Below are positions 52,251 to 62,605 of a stretch of 64,000 nt of DNA, piece after piece. The position numbers and the translations under genes were made by a program. Under the pieces are notes generated by a model, which saw nothing but the letters and a program-made list of their open reading frames with translations, was not told the DNA's origin and did not search any database. This stretch comes from Pseudomonas fluorescens (lineage in GTDB: Bacteria > Pseudomonadota > Gammaproteobacteria > Pseudomonadales > Pseudomonadaceae), in the NCBI RefSeq assembly GCF_902497875.1, contig NZ_CABVHY010000008.1, positions 159,792-223,791 of the forward strand, read 5' to 3'. How positions within the stretch are numbered: the first letter of the stretch is position 1; each line of letters starts with the position of its first letter.

Positions 52251-55030
52251 GCGACCAGGTCCCTGCGCTGCGAGCAACCGTGCGCCTGCAATTTCATCGG
52301 GGGTTCACCCTGGATGATGCGGTGCCGTTGCTGCCGTACTTCGCTCGCCTGGGCATCAGCCATGTCTACGCCTCACCGCTGCTCAGTGCACGCGCCGGCT
52401 CAATGCACGGCTACGACGTGGTCGACCCGACCACGGTCAATCCCGAGCTCGGTGGCGAAGCGGCCTTGCGGCGTCTGGTCGACGCCCTGCGTCAACAGCA
52501 CATGGGCCTGATCCTCGACGTCGTCTCCAACCACATGGCGGTGGGCGGCGCCGACAACCCCTGGTGGCTGGACTTGCTGGAGTGGGGACGGCGCAGTCCC
52601 TACGGCGAGTTCTTCGATATTCAGTGGCACTCCCCCGACCCGTTGCTTGAAGGCCAGTTACTCCTGCCCTTTCTGGGCAGTGACTACGGCATCGCGCTAC
52701 AGGACGGGACTATCCCCCTGCGCTTCGATCCGGGACGCGGGACCTTTTATGTCGAGCACTACGACCACCGCTTCCCGATCTGCCCCACCGACTACGGTGA
52801 ATTGCTCAACCCTGGCGATCAACTTGATCCCGAAGCCGCGCAACAGCTCAAGTCTCTGGCTGACCGTTTCAGCGCCCTTCACTACCTGTCCGACGCTCAC
52901 TCCCTGGCGGCTGCGCTGCACCGGGACCTGCTCGAACTGGCCCGCCAGCCCGTGATCCAACAGGCCATCGAACACAGCCTGAGCCGCTACGACTCTCGCC
53001 AATCCGAAGGTCTCGAACGCCTGCACAACCTGCTGGAGCGGCAAAGTTATCGGCTGGCCAGTTGGCGCACCGCGGCCGACGATATCAATTGGCGGCGCTT
53101 CTTCGACATCAACGAACTCGGCGGTCTGCGGGTCGAGCGCCCGGTGGTGTTCGAAGCCACCCACGCGAAGATTTTCCAGCTGATCAGCGAAGGTCTGGTG
53201 GACGGTTTGCGCATCGACCATATCGACGGGCTCGCCGATCCGCGGGGTTATTGCCGCAAATTGCGTCGACGGGTCGATGCCTTGTCGCCTTCGCGGCATT
53301 TCCCGATCTACGTCGAGAAGATTCTCGGCCAGGGTGAAACCCTGCACACCGACTGGCGGGTGGACGGCACCACCGGCTACGAGTTCATGGACCAGGTGTC
53401 GCTGTTGCAACACGACCCGCAAGGCGCCGAAACCCTCGCCGAGCTGTGGAGCCGCCACAGCGAACGCCCCGCCGAATTCCTCCAGGAAGCGCTGCTGGCC
53501 CGTCAGCAGATACTCAACGGTTCTCTGGCCGGAGATTTCGAAAGCGTCGCCCAGGCGTTGCTGCAGATTGCCCGCGATGACTTGATGAGTCGCGACCTGA
53601 CCCTGGGGGCAATCCGCCGGGCGCTGCAGGAGTTGATCGTGCACTTCTCGGTGTACCGGACCTACGTCAGTGCGCGTGGACGGGCAGCAGAAGACAACGT
53701 GTTCTTTCAACAGGCCATGGCCGGTGCCCGAAGTACCCTGGGCGAAGCCGATTGGCCGGTGCTCGACTATCTCGAACGCTGGCTCGGTGGCCAGCCCTGG
53801 CGCGAACGTCCCGTGGGCAGGCAACGCAAGATCCTCAAGCATGCCTCGGTGCGCTTTCAGCAGTTGACGTCGCCTGCAGCCGCCAAGGCGGTGGAAGACA
53901 CTGCCTTCTATCGTTCGGCGGTACTGCTTTCGCGCAACGATGTCGGCTTCAGCACCGAACGGTTCAGCGCTCCGGTTGCGGACTTTCACCAGGCTTGCAG
54001 CCACCGCCTGGCAACCTTTGCCGATAACCTGCTGGCCACGGCCACCCATGACCACAAGCGCGGCGAAGATAGCCGCGCCAGGCTGGCCGTGCTCAGCGAA
54101 CGCAGCGCCTGGTATGCCGATCAGGTCGAGCAGTGGCGAGCACTGGCCGCGCCCCTGCGCAGCAATCCCGGCGCGCCGTCGGCGGGCGATGAACTGATCC
54201 TCTATCAAACCCTGCTCGGCAGTTGGCCGCTGGAACTGCGCAGTGACGATACTCAAGCCCTCCAGGGCTATGCTCAACGTCTCTGGCAATGGCAGCAAAA
54301 AGCCCTGCGCGAAGCCAAGCTGCAGAGCAGCTGGAGCGCGCCGAACGATGCTTATGAACAGGCGACACAGACCTTCCTCGAGCGCGTGTTGTTGTCACCC
54401 GAAGGGCTTGAGCTACGCTCTGCCATTGGCAACGCCGCGCAATTGATTGCTCCGGCCGGCGCCTTGAACGGTTTGGCTCAAACCTTGCTGCGGCTCACGG
54501 TGCCAGGTGTCCCTGATCTCTATCAAGGCAACGAATTCTGGGACTTCAGCCTGGTGGATCCGGACAACCGTCGCCCGGTGGATTTCAACAGTCGGCAACA
54601 GGCATTGCACAGTGGTGTCGAGATTTCGCAGTTGCTGGAGAACTGGCGTGACGGGCGTGTCAAACAAGCGCTGATTGCCAAGGCGCTGGCCCGCCGCGCC
54701 GAACATCCGGAGCTGTTTCGGCGGGGCCGCTACGAGGCCCTGGAAGTGCTCGGCAACCAGGCTGAACGGGTGCTGGCGTTCAGCCGCGAAATCGAAGGTC
54801 GGTGGGCCGTGGTGATTGTTCCACGACTGCTGTCCGGCCTGCTGAAACTTGATGCGCAACCGCTGGTGTGCGCATCGGATTGGGGCGATACCCGGGTAAA
54901 ACTACCATTTACCGCCTCCGGGCAAAATTTGAAGGGACTTTTTTCAGCCTGCGCAGTCACACACCACAAGGAGCTAATGATAAGCGCCGCGCTGGGGGAC
55001 TTCCCGGTCAATCTCTTTATCCAAACTTGA
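52247..55030 (+). CDS. treY: Maltooligosyltrehalose synthase TreY
   Basis: A 927-aa GH13 enzyme that turns the reducing end of a maltodextrin into a trehalose unit. Family landmarks are RLQFHRGFTLDDAVPLLPYF, YASPLLSARAGSMHGYDVVD, ILDVVSNHMAVGG, the nucleophile region GLRIDHIDGLADP and the acid/base region IYVEKILGQGE. Together with TreZ it forms the TreYZ trehalose route, used for osmotic and desiccation stress. It is coupled to malQ. Confidence 0.95.
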   Translation: MSDQVPALRATVRLQFHRGFTLDDAVPLLPYFARLGISHVYASPLLSARAGSMHGYDVVDPTTVNPELGGEAALRRLVDALRQQHMGLILDVVSNHMAVGGADNPWWLDLLEWGRRSPYGEFFDIQWHSPDPLLEGQLLLPFLGSDYGIALQDGTIPLRFDPGRGTFYVEHYDHRFPICPTDYGELLNPGDQLDPEAAQQLKSLADRFSALHYLSDAHSLAAALHRDLLELARQPVIQQAIEHSLSRYDSRQSEGLERLHNLLERQSYRLASWRTAADDINWRRFFDINELGGLRVERPVVFEATHAKIFQLISEGLVDGLRIDHIDGLADPRGYCRKLRRRVDALSPSRHFPIYVEKILGQGETLHTDWRVDGTTGYEFMDQVSLLQHDPQGAETLAELWSRHSERPAEFLQEALLARQQILNGSLAGDFESVAQALLQIARDDLMSRDLTLGAIRRALQELIVHFSVYRTYVSARGRAAEDNVFFQQAMAGARSTLGEADWPVLDYLERWLGGQPWRERPVGRQRKILKHASVRFQQLTSPAAAKAVEDTAFYRSAVLLSRNDVGFSTERFSAPVADFHQACSHRLATFADNLLATATHDHKRGEDSRARLAVLSERSAWYADQVEQWRALAAPLRSNPGAPSAGDELILYQTLLGSWPLELRSDDTQALQGYAQRLWQWQQKALREAKLQSSWSAPNDAYEQATQTFLERVLLSPEGLELRSAIGNAAQLIAPAGALNGLAQTLLRLTVPGVPDLYQGNEFWDFSLVDPDNRRPVDFNSRQQALHSGVEISQLLENWRDGRVKQALIAKALARRAEHPELFRRGRYEALEVLGNQAERVLAFSREIEGRWAVVIVPRLLSGLLKLDAQPLVCASDWGDTRVKLPFTASGQNLKGLFSACAVTHHKELMISAALGDFPVNLFIQT

Positions 55031-55051
55031 GTTCAGTTCAGGAGCATAGCG

Positions 55052-55333
55052 ATGAGTACCGACGACAAACGCATTCGTGAGTTTGCCTATCAAATCTGGG
55101 AATCCGAAGGTAAGCCCGAAGGCCAGGAAGCCCGCCATTGGGAGATGGCGCGCAAGCTCGCCGAGGCCGAAGCCCTGGTCCCTAACAAACAATCCAAAGC
55201 CAGTAGCACCAAGGCCAAATCCACAGCCAAGGCCAAAGCGCCCGCGGCTGCACCCGTAGTAACGCCACCGGGTGAGAAAAAAGCCGCTGCCGCGAAAAAA
55301 CCACGAGCACCGCGTAAGCCAACGGCGGGCTGA
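55052..55333 (+). CDS. DUF2934 small protein
   Basis: A 93-aa protein with the DUF2934 motif IREFAYQIWESEGKPEGQEA, ending in HWEMARKLAEAEAL (about residues 6-50), and a Lys/Ala/Pro-rich basic tail. A gene of this family sits at this place in Pseudomonas trehalose/glycogen clusters, between treY and glgX. The function is unknown. It starts 21 bases after treY. Confidence 0.82.
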   Translation: MSTDDKRIREFAYQIWESEGKPEGQEARHWEMARKLAEAEALVPNKQSKASSTKAKSTAKAKAPAAAPVVTPPGEKKAAAAKKPRAPRKPTAG

Positions 55334-55381
55334 ACGCCTTGAATCGGTGAACTGAACACCCTTTGTGGCAAGAGTGTTTAC

Positions 55382-55529
55382 TGTGGCGAGGGGGCTTGCC
55401 CCCGTTGGGTCGCGAAGCGGCCCCAAAACCGGAAACCGTATTTTATCAGGTAGAACGCGTCATCCGGTTTTACGACTGCTTCGCAGCCGAACGGGGCGGT
55501 GCGGCGTTCCGACAAGCCCCCTCGCCACA
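55382..55529. repeat. Composite palindromic repeat (BIME-like) between DUF2934 gene and glgX
   Basis: Outer arms tgtggcgagggggcttg (55382-55398) and caagccccctcgccaca (55513-55529), with further inner complementary parts (ccccaaaaccgg with ccggttttacg; ttcgcagccga with tcgcgaagcgg). A typical long mosaic of the tgtggcgaggg family. The remaining gap to glgX holds only its ribosome site and leader. Confidence 0.8.
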
Positions 55530-55645
55530 AGTGACCGCTCGACATCCGATTGTTGCCCGCAACCTGATCGCACTCTCGCTCACCACCGAAAAAAATGCAT
55601 CGCTGATTCACCGAACGAACACGTTACTCATTTGCAGGAGCATCT

Positions 55646-57811
55646 ATGACCACGCCAAAAAAAGCCGCGCCAGCGCCAGAACCTCAGGTCGAGGTCTCGC
55701 GCATCCGTGAAGGTTTGCCCTTTCCATTGGGTGCGACCTGGGACGGCCTGGGGGTCAACTTCGCTCTGTTCTCGGCCAACGCCACCAAAGTCGAACTGTG
55801 TGTGTTCGATGACGCCGGTGAAGTTGAACTCGAACGCATCGAACTGCCTGAGTACACCGACGAGATCTTCCACGGCTATCTGCCTGACGCCCATCCCGGG
55901 CTAATTTACGGCTACCGGGTCTACGGTCCTTACGACCCGGAAAACGGTCATCGCTTCAATCACAACAAGCTGCTGATCGACCCCTACGCCAAGCAACTGG
56001 TAGGCGAGTTGAAATGGTCCGAGGCACTGTTTGGCTACACCATCGGCCATCCAGACGCCGACCTCAGTTTCGATGAACGTGACAGCGCTCCCTTTGTGCC
56101 CAAGTGCAAAGTGATCGACCCGGCCCACACCTGGGGCCACGATCACCGTGTCAGCGTGCCATGGGACCGGACGATCATTTATGAGACTCACGTGCGTGGC
56201 CTGACCATGCGCCATCCCTCCGTCCCCGAGGCCGTGCGCGGCACCTTCGCCGGGTTGATGGTCGATGACGTGCTGGAACACATCCGCAAGCTCGGGGTGT
56301 CGACCGTGGAATTGCTGCCGATCCACGCGTTCGTCAATGACCAGCACCTGCTGCACAAGGGCATGACCAATTACTGGGGTTACAACAGCATCGCCTTCTT
56401 CGCCCCGGACCCGCGCTACCTGGCCAGCGGCAAGATCGCCGAGTTCAAGGAGATGGTCGCGCACCTGCACGAAGCCAATCTGGAAGTGATTCTCGACGTG
56501 GTCTACAACCACACCGCCGAAGGCAATGAGCAGGGCCCGACGCTGTCCATGCGCGGCATCGACAACGCCTCCTATTATCGGCTGATGCCCGACGACAAGC
56601 GCTTCTACATCAACGATTCCGGCACCGGCAACACCCTGGACCTGAGCCACCCCTGCGTGCTGCAAATGGTCACCGACTCGTTGCGTTACTGGGCGTCGGA
56701 AATGCACGTCGATGGTTTCCGTTTCGATCTGGCGACCATCCTCGGCCGCTATCACGACGGTTTCGACGAACGCCACAGCTTCCTCGTCGCCTGTCGCCAG
56801 GATCCGGTACTGCGCCAGGTGAAGATGATCGCCGAGGCTTGGGACTGCGGCCCCGGAGGTTACCAGGTGGGTAAATTCCCGCCGGGCTGGGTTGAGTGGA
56901 ATGATCGTTTTCGCGACACCGTGCGCGCCTTCTGGAAAGGTGACGACGGCCAGCTGGCGGACTTTGCCGGGCGCATGACCGCTTCTGGCGAGATGTTCAA
57001 CCAGCGCGGTCGCCGCCCCTACGCCTCGGTCAATTTCGTCACCGCCCACGACGGTTTCACCCTGAACGACCTGGTCTCTTATAACGACAAGCACAACGAA
57101 GCCAACGACGAGAACAATGAGGACGGCACCGACAACAACCTGTCCTGGAACCACGGCGTCGAAGGGCCGACCGACGACCCGCAAATCAATGAATTGCGCT
57201 TGCGCCAGATGCGCAATTTTTTCGCTACCCTGCTGCTGGCCCAAGGCACGCCGATGCTGGTGGCCGGTGACGAATTCGCCCGTACCCAGCACGGCAACAA
57301 CAACGCTTATTGCCAGGACAGCGACACCGGTTGGGTTGACTGGAACCTGAGCGATGACGGCAAGGCCTTGCTCAAGTTCGTCAAACGCCTGATCAAGCTG
57401 CGCCTGGCTTACCCGATCCTGCGCCGCCAACGTTTCCTGGTGGGCAATTACAACGAGGATATTGGCGTCAAGGACGTCACCTGGCTGGCGCCGGACGCCA
57501 GCGAGATGACTATCGAACAATGGGAGGAAGGCCATGGCCGCTGCATGGGCATGCTGCTCGACGGCCGCGCCCAGGAAACCGGCATCCGCCGCAAAGGCGC
57601 CGACGCGACCTTGCTGCTGGTGGTCAACGCCCATCACGACGTCGTCAATTTCACCCTGCCGCAAGTACCTGAAGGCATTTTCTGGACCTGCTTGCTCGAC
57701 ACCAACCAACCCTCGATTCGCGGCCAGGAACGATTCGAATTCGATGACCAGTACTCAGTGACCGGGCGCTCGCTGCTATTGTTCGAACTGCAGCGTGAGG
57801 AAGAGGATTAA
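55646..57811 (+). CDS. glgX: Glycogen debranching enzyme GlgX
   Basis: A 721-aa GH13 debranching enzyme that cuts alpha-1,6 branches from glycogen. It begins with a CBM48 domain (about 15-125, PFPLGATWDGLGVNFALFSA). Catalytic regions are VDGFRFDLATILGR (nucleophile Asp), MIAEAWDCGPGGYQ (acid/base Glu) and FVTAHDGFTLNDLVSYNDKH. It supplies linear chains to MalQ, TreY and TreZ. The ATG follows a caggag site. A REP-type element separates it from the upstream operon, so it may be transcribed on its own. Confidence 0.95.
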   Translation: MTTPKKAAPAPEPQVEVSRIREGLPFPLGATWDGLGVNFALFSANATKVELCVFDDAGEVELERIELPEYTDEIFHGYLPDAHPGLIYGYRVYGPYDPENGHRFNHNKLLIDPYAKQLVGELKWSEALFGYTIGHPDADLSFDERDSAPFVPKCKVIDPAHTWGHDHRVSVPWDRTIIYETHVRGLTMRHPSVPEAVRGTFAGLMVDDVLEHIRKLGVSTVELLPIHAFVNDQHLLHKGMTNYWGYNSIAFFAPDPRYLASGKIAEFKEMVAHLHEANLEVILDVVYNHTAEGNEQGPTLSMRGIDNASYYRLMPDDKRFYINDSGTGNTLDLSHPCVLQMVTDSLRYWASEMHVDGFRFDLATILGRYHDGFDERHSFLVACRQDPVLRQVKMIAEAWDCGPGGYQVGKFPPGWVEWNDRFRDTVRAFWKGDDGQLADFAGRMTASGEMFNQRGRRPYASVNFVTAHDGFTLNDLVSYNDKHNEANDENNEDGTDNNLSWNHGVEGPTDDPQINELRLRQMRNFFATLLLAQGTPMLVAGDEFARTQHGNNNAYCQDSDTGWVDWNLSDDGKALLKFVKRLIKLRLAYPILRRQRFLVGNYNEDIGVKDVTWLAPDASEMTIEQWEEGHGRCMGMLLDGRAQETGIRRKGADATLLLVVNAHHDVVNFTLPQVPEGIFWTCLLDTNQPSIRGQERFEFDDQYSVTGRSLLLFELQREEED

Positions 57812-58021
57812 CGACCGGCCTCAGGCCTTTCTCCAAGGAAAACTTTACCGATTATTCAGAGAAAGGCGACGTAACCCGAAGTATGGGCAATACTCAGCTC
57901 GCGGCAATCCAGGGTACGGAAAGCCGGCACACTTGCTTTGCACGTCGTCATCGACGTGCAGAGGAAGACTTCAAGCCATCATCCGGTCTGACGGCACTCA
58001 CAAAACAAGGATGTGTCATCG

Positions 58022-58780
58022 ATGAAATCCGTCTCGCTCCCCGATAGCAGCTTCCCTGCACAGGTGTGGAACAGCGCGCTGCAGCTGGACAATATCCCGG
58101 TCATCAATACCAGCACGCTGGTCCCGCCAGGCGCTCGCGTCGTGGTGATCGCCCCGCATCCCGGGGACGAAGTCGTGTCCTGCGGCGGTCTGCTGCAGTT
58201 ATTGGCCAGCCTTGGGCATCCCCTGCAACTGATCTCGATCACCGATGGCAGTGCCAGCCACCCGGGCTCGAACCTGTGGTCGGCCAAGCGTCTGAGCGTG
58301 TTCCGCCCACAGGAAAGTGTCGAAGCCCTGAGGCGCCTGGGATTGCCCATGCACAGCCTGAAGTGGATCCGTGGCGGTTTCACCGACAACGCGCTGGCCG
58401 AACAGGAGCAGCAACTGACCCAGTTCATTGCGCGTTATCTACGCCCCGGCGATGTGGTTTTCAGCATCTGGCGCGAGGACGGCCATGTCGACCATGATGC
58501 GGTCGGTCGGGCCACCGCCCGAGCGGCTGCAATGGTCGACGCGCATCTTCGGGAAATCCCCCTCGGGGCCTGGCACTGGCCGGCTCGCGAGCAAGGACTG
58601 ATTCCCTGGCAGCGGGCGCGCAAGATACGCCTGGACAGCTGGACAGTGGCCCGCAAAAGCCATGCGACCCATGCCTATGCCAGCCAACTGGACGGCGAGC
58701 CGGCCATCGGTATCGCGCCGATGCTCTCACGGCCGGTTCTGGAGCGCTTGCGTCTGCCCTACGAAATCGTATTCCTGTAA
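58022..58780 (+). CDS. PIG-L-family deacetylase homologue with altered motif
   Basis: A 252-aa protein of the LmbE/PIG-L deacetylase fold (VVVIAPHPGDEVVSCGGLLQ). The usual HPDDE motif is HPGDE, so the Asp that serves as general base in MshB-type enzymes is Gly, while the zinc-binding His and Asp are kept, and EDGHVDHDAVG supplies the later His. It may still bind zinc but work differently. The start is ATG 58022 or GTG 58013 (aagga site at 58005). Neighbour of an EEP protein. Confidence 0.8.
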   Translation: MKSVSLPDSSFPAQVWNSALQLDNIPVINTSTLVPPGARVVVIAPHPGDEVVSCGGLLQLLASLGHPLQLISITDGSASHPGSNLWSAKRLSVFRPQESVEALRRLGLPMHSLKWIRGGFTDNALAEQEQQLTQFIARYLRPGDVVFSIWREDGHVDHDAVGRATARAAAMVDAHLREIPLGAWHWPAREQGLIPWQRARKIRLDSWTVARKSHATHAYASQLDGEPAIGIAPMLSRPVLERLRLPYEIVFL

Positions 58781-58871
58781 GCGTGGGAGGTTGATCAACG
58801 GTCCGAAACTCTGAACTGCCGGGAAAAGTATCAGTCGCATAGGTAACCGGCCTTGATTCAGAGGAGTGACC

Positions 58872-59672
58872 GTGACCAGCGACTCAGACAGGTTTCCTGT
58901 CAACCCGGCAGCACTGGAAAACGCTCCGGCGATCCATCGCCTGAGAGTCCTGACAGTCAATACTCATAAGGGCTTCACCGCCCTCAATCGGCGCTTTATC
59001 CTTCCGCAATTGCGCGAGGCCGTTCGCAGCACCTCGGCGGACCTGGTGTTTTTGCAAGAGGTGTTAGGCGAGCACGACCGCCATGCCTCGCGCTTTGACA
59101 ACTGGCCGCAACAGTCCCAGTACGAGTTCCTCGCGGACAGCATGTGGAGCGACTTCGCCTATGGCCGCAATGCGGTCTATCCGAACGGCCACCACGGCAA
59201 CGCGCTGTTGTCGAAATACCCGATCCGCCATCACCGCAATCTCGACGTGTCGATCACCGGCCCCGAACGTCGCGGGCTGCTGCATTGTGTGCTGGAGGTG
59301 CCGGGGCATACCGAAGTGCACGCGATCTGTGTACATTTGAGTCTGCTGGAAAGCCACCGCCAATTGCAGCTGGCCCTGCTCGGCCAACTGTTGGAATCAT
59401 TGCCCGAGGAAGCACCGGTGATCATTGCCGGCGACTTCAACGATTGGCAACTGCAGGGCAACGCCACCCTCGCCCGGCATAACTACCTGCACGAAGCGTT
59501 CGAACGCTACCATGGGCGTCCGGCCAAGACCTATCCCGCGCGTTGGCCACTGCTGCGCCTGGACCGCATCTACCTGCGCAATGCCAGCAGCCACCAGCCG
59601 AAAATCCTCAGCCACAAGCCCTGGCCCCATCTCTCCGATCACTTGCCCCTGACGGTGGAAGTGCATCTCTGA
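58872..59672 (+). CDS. Endonuclease/exonuclease/phosphatase (EEP) family protein
   Basis: A 266-aa EEP-fold hydrolase: LTVNTHKGF with the first metal-site Asn, the Glu in [11 protein letters not shown], the Asp/Asn pair in [10 protein letters not shown] and the final [10 protein letters not shown]. Substrates in this superfamily range from DNA to phospholipids and inositol phosphates. Small EEP proteins of this type are often near cardiolipin-synthase-like genes in Pseudomonas, but none is seen here. The GTG start at 58872 follows gaggag with a 5-base gap. Confidence 0.88.
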   Translation: MTSDSDRFPVNPAALENAPAIHRLRVLTVNTHKGFTALNRRFILPQLREAVRSTSADLVFLQEVLGEHDRHASRFDNWPQQSQYEFLADSMWSDFAYGRNAVYPNGHHGNALLSKYPIRHHRNLDVSITGPERRGLLHCVLEVPGHTEVHAICVHLSLLESHRQLQLALLGQLLESLPEEAPVIIAGDFNDWQLQGNATLARHNYLHEAFERYHGRPAKTYPARWPLLRLDRIYLRNASSHQPKILSHKPWPHLSDHLPLTVEVHL

Positions 59673-59718
59673 GCGCCTGAAATCCGGCCTCCGATATCAC
59701 GATTCCCTGCCCCACACA

Positions 59719-59736
59719 ACTGTCAGATCTGACAGT
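59719..59736. promoter_or_regulatory. Perfect 18-bp palindrome before the autotransporter gene
   Basis: actgtcagatctgacagt reads the same on both strands. It lies 183 bases before the autotransporter start, in a 246-bp gap, with further gtcag motifs following (cttgtcagctg, gatcgtcagtc). Probably an operator for a dimeric repressor or activator; the regulator is unknown. Confidence 0.5.
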
Positions 59737-59918
59737 ACCGCTTGTCAGCTGCCTGATCGTCAGTCAATAAAAGCGACTAATACTTTGCTTGCCTGAAGGA
59801 ACAGACGTTTGTCAGTCCATTAGTGCAGAACCTTCAAATCAGCCATGAGTTTTGTTGAATGTCTGCGGCATGATTTCACCCCAGGAAGTCTAAAAAAAAC
59901 CAAGGATCCGGATTTATC

Positions 59919-62588
59919 ATGAATCGCCAAAATCAACTCTTTAAGTCACTATCGACAGCTTTATCAGTGACCGGCTCATTGCTCATGCTCTCCTCTGCAC
60001 CGGCCCAAGCGGCGTGCACACTCACGCCCGGAGTCGGCAATGACAACCTTACCTGTGACAGTGGCAGCAACGGCCCACTCACCGATCTGGCGGGCAACAA
60101 CAGCCTGACCTTTCCCGCCAACGGCACGGGCAGCATCAACGGCATTGTCAACTTCGGCGCAGGCAACGATCGGGTGCTGATGGATTCGGGCACGATCACT
60201 GGCGCTCTCAACCAGGGTGATGGCCGCGATACCTTGCAGATCAGCGCCGGGCAAATCACCGGTGCGGTCAGCCAGGGCAGTGGCATCGATGATTTCATCA
60301 TGAGCGGCGGACGCATCCAGTCCCTGGCCCAGGGCGATGGCCTGGATACGTTCCTGATGACTGGCGGCACCATCGTCGACGCCTTCGAGGACGGCGACTT
60401 CGCGAAGATGACCGCCGGTATCATCGGCCGGGTTAACATGAAACTCGACGACAATACCTTCGACCTGTCGGGGGGAGAGATACTTGGCAATCTGGTCACC
60501 GGGTTCGGCACCGACACCATCATCGTCTCCGGCGGCAGGATTGGCGGCAATGTCAGTGTCAGCGGTGGCGACGACAGCATCACGGTCAGTGGCGGAGTCA
60601 TTGCAGGGCAAATACGCGCCAGCGGCGGCAATGATAGTTTCACCTGGAAGGATGGCGGCCAGATCCAGTCCGCCATCCTGATGGGCGATGGCGACGATAG
60701 CGCGCGACTCGGCAACCTGAATGAAAGCGTCCTGTCCTCGACCCCGTCTCTGGATGGTGGCTTGGGCAATGACCGTCTTACCTTCGATAACAGCAGCTCT
60801 ACTGGCGCGGCGCGTTATGTCGGCTGGGAGTCTGTCGAGCTGACCAACAACTCACGCCTGGGTCTGGCGGGTGATTTTTTCCTGGGCGACAGCGCAACCG
60901 GAACAGGTGTCTTCGCCATCGACGGCGGCAGTGCCCTGGCGGTGACCCAAGGCAGCATCCGGCCCTATACCTCCGGCCAGTTGGCCACCCTCAGCAACGC
61001 CGGTGTCATCGATATGACAACTGGCAGCAGCAGCGCGACAGACTCACTGACCATACACGGCAACTATGTCGGCAGTAACGGTCAATTGCTATTGCAAACC
61101 GTACTCGGCGAAGACAGCTCAGCCAGCGATAAACTGCGGGTGTCTCAAGGCACCATCAGCGGCCATACACAGCTTGGCATCAGTAACCTCGGCGGGCTGG
61201 GCGGGCTGACCCGGCAGAACGGCATCGAGGTCATACAGGCTCAAAATGGTGCCACCAGCAGCAGCGATGCCTTTGCATTGAACCGCTCGGTTTCCGCCGG
61301 CGCCTACCAGTATTATCTGTTCAAGGGCGGCGTCACGGCCGGCTCGGAGAACAACTGGTACCTGCGTTCATCGGTCGTAGCCGTAACACCGCCGGCCATC
61401 GCGCCTGTAGCTCCGCCGCCACCTGCGGTGCCACCTGCACCTCCAGTCGTACCACCCGTTTCGCCCACCGTCGATCCGGATGAGCCGCCAGTCGAGCCCC
61501 CCACAGCCCCGGCAGTGGCGCCTGTTGCACCGCCGGCCCCGGCACCTGCGCAGGTAGCTGCCCGGACCTCGCCGGTGCCGGCCATGACGACACCGCCATT
61601 GCCCACTGCGGCAGCCGGTGCCGATCCGATCCCACTGTATCGTTTGGAAGTACCGGTGTATTCAGTGGTGATACCCGCCGCCCAAGTGATGACCTTACAA
61701 GCCCTCGGCACCTTCCATGATCGCCAGGGCGAACAAAGCCTGCTGACTGAAACCGGAGCGGTTCCCGCGGGTTGGGCTCGGGTCTATGGCAGCGACTTCC
61801 AGAAGAGCTGGTCAGGAACAGTGACGCCGCGTTTCGACGGCTCGCTCAAGGGTTTCCAGATCGGCCATGATCTCTATGCATCGCAAACCAGCGGTGGGCA
61901 AATCCAGCGTGCAGGCTTCTTCGTTGGTCAGAGCCGACTTCAGGGTGATGTCGATGGTTTTGCAGAAGGCTTCCAAGACCGACGTGCTGGCAGGGTAAAG
62001 CTCGACGGCGACCACTTTGGCGCCTACTGGACCCTGACCGACCGAGCCGGCTGGTACGTGGACGCGGTCGCCATGGGCACCCGCCTGGAAGGCCATAACC
62101 GCTCGAATCGCGGCGTAAAAATGGACACTGAAGGCCATGCCTTGACGCTCTCGCTCGAAGCTGGATATCCGATTGCCGTTTCCGCCAACTGGGTGCTCGA
62201 GCCGCAAGTTCAGGTGATCAACCAGCATATTGATCTGGACGATCAGCACGACGGTATTTCCGATGTGTCGTTCGACTCCCAGGATTACTGGACGGGTCGG
62301 CTGGGAGCCCGGCTCAAGGGTCGTTACCAGGTGCGGAACATGCCCATCGAACCCTATCTGCGAGCCAATGCCTGGCGGACCTTTGGTGGTTCCGACACGG
62401 TGACCTATGACGGTATTGACCGGATCAAAAGTGAACACACAGCGTCCACCGCAGACCTTGGCGTGGGCATTGTCGCCAAGCTGTCATCCGCCATCAGCGT
62501 CTACCTGGCTGCGGACTACAACACCAATCTGGATGGCAACCCGCTGGAGGGGGTCAGCGGTAACGTGGGAATTCGGGGGAGTTGGTAA
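59919..62588 (+). CDS. Autotransporter with glycine/aspartate repeat passenger
   Basis: An 889-aa type V secretion protein. After a signal peptide (about 1-31, ending APAQAA) the passenger (about 35-270) has about ten repeats of roughly 20 residues of the form GxGxDxxxxSGGxIxG (GDGRDTLQISAGQITGAVSQ, GDGLDTFLMTGG), expected to form a beta-helix. A further passenger part (270-480) and a Pro/Val-rich linker (about 490-580) lead to the C-terminal 12-strand autotransporter barrel (about 615-889). The last residue is Trp after a Gly-Ser. A likely surface adhesin; no protease motif was seen. Confidence 0.88.
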   Translation: MNRQNQLFKSLSTALSVTGSLLMLSSAPAQAACTLTPGVGNDNLTCDSGSNGPLTDLAGNNSLTFPANGTGSINGIVNFGAGNDRVLMDSGTITGALNQGDGRDTLQISAGQITGAVSQGSGIDDFIMSGGRIQSLAQGDGLDTFLMTGGTIVDAFEDGDFAKMTAGIIGRVNMKLDDNTFDLSGGEILGNLVTGFGTDTIIVSGGRIGGNVSVSGGDDSITVSGGVIAGQIRASGGNDSFTWKDGGQIQSAILMGDGDDSARLGNLNESVLSSTPSLDGGLGNDRLTFDNSSSTGAARYVGWESVELTNNSRLGLAGDFFLGDSATGTGVFAIDGGSALAVTQGSIRPYTSGQLATLSNAGVIDMTTGSSSATDSLTIHGNYVGSNGQLLLQTVLGEDSSASDKLRVSQGTISGHTQLGISNLGGLGGLTRQNGIEVIQAQNGATSSSDAFALNRSVSAGAYQYYLFKGGVTAGSENNWYLRSSVVAVTPPAIAPVAPPPPAVPPAPPVVPPVSPTVDPDEPPVEPPTAPAVAPVAPPAPAPAQVAARTSPVPAMTTPPLPTAAAGADPIPLYRLEVPVYSVVIPAAQVMTLQALGTFHDRQGEQSLLTETGAVPAGWARVYGSDFQKSWSGTVTPRFDGSLKGFQIGHDLYASQTSGGQIQRAGFFVGQSRLQGDVDGFAEGFQDRRAGRVKLDGDHFGAYWTLTDRAGWYVDAVAMGTRLEGHNRSNRGVKMDTEGHALTLSLEAGYPIAVSANWVLEPQVQVINQHIDLDDQHDGISDVSFDSQDYWTGRLGARLKGRYQVRNMPIEPYLRANAWRTFGGSDTVTYDGIDRIKSEHTASTADLGVGIVAKLSSAISVYLAADYNTNLDGNPLEGVSGNVGIRGSW

Positions 62589-62605
62589 TCGCGTAGCCAG
62601 CTAAC

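Noticed and set aside
52697..54298. Long open frame of 533 codons on the minus strand inside treY
   Set aside because: It is a shadow of the GC-rich treY reading frame. The text has no family features, and treY is certain. The same holds for the long antisense frames at 55901-57709 (glgX), 4496-5950 (DUF2169), 46748-47938 (glgA) and 956-1807 (tssL).
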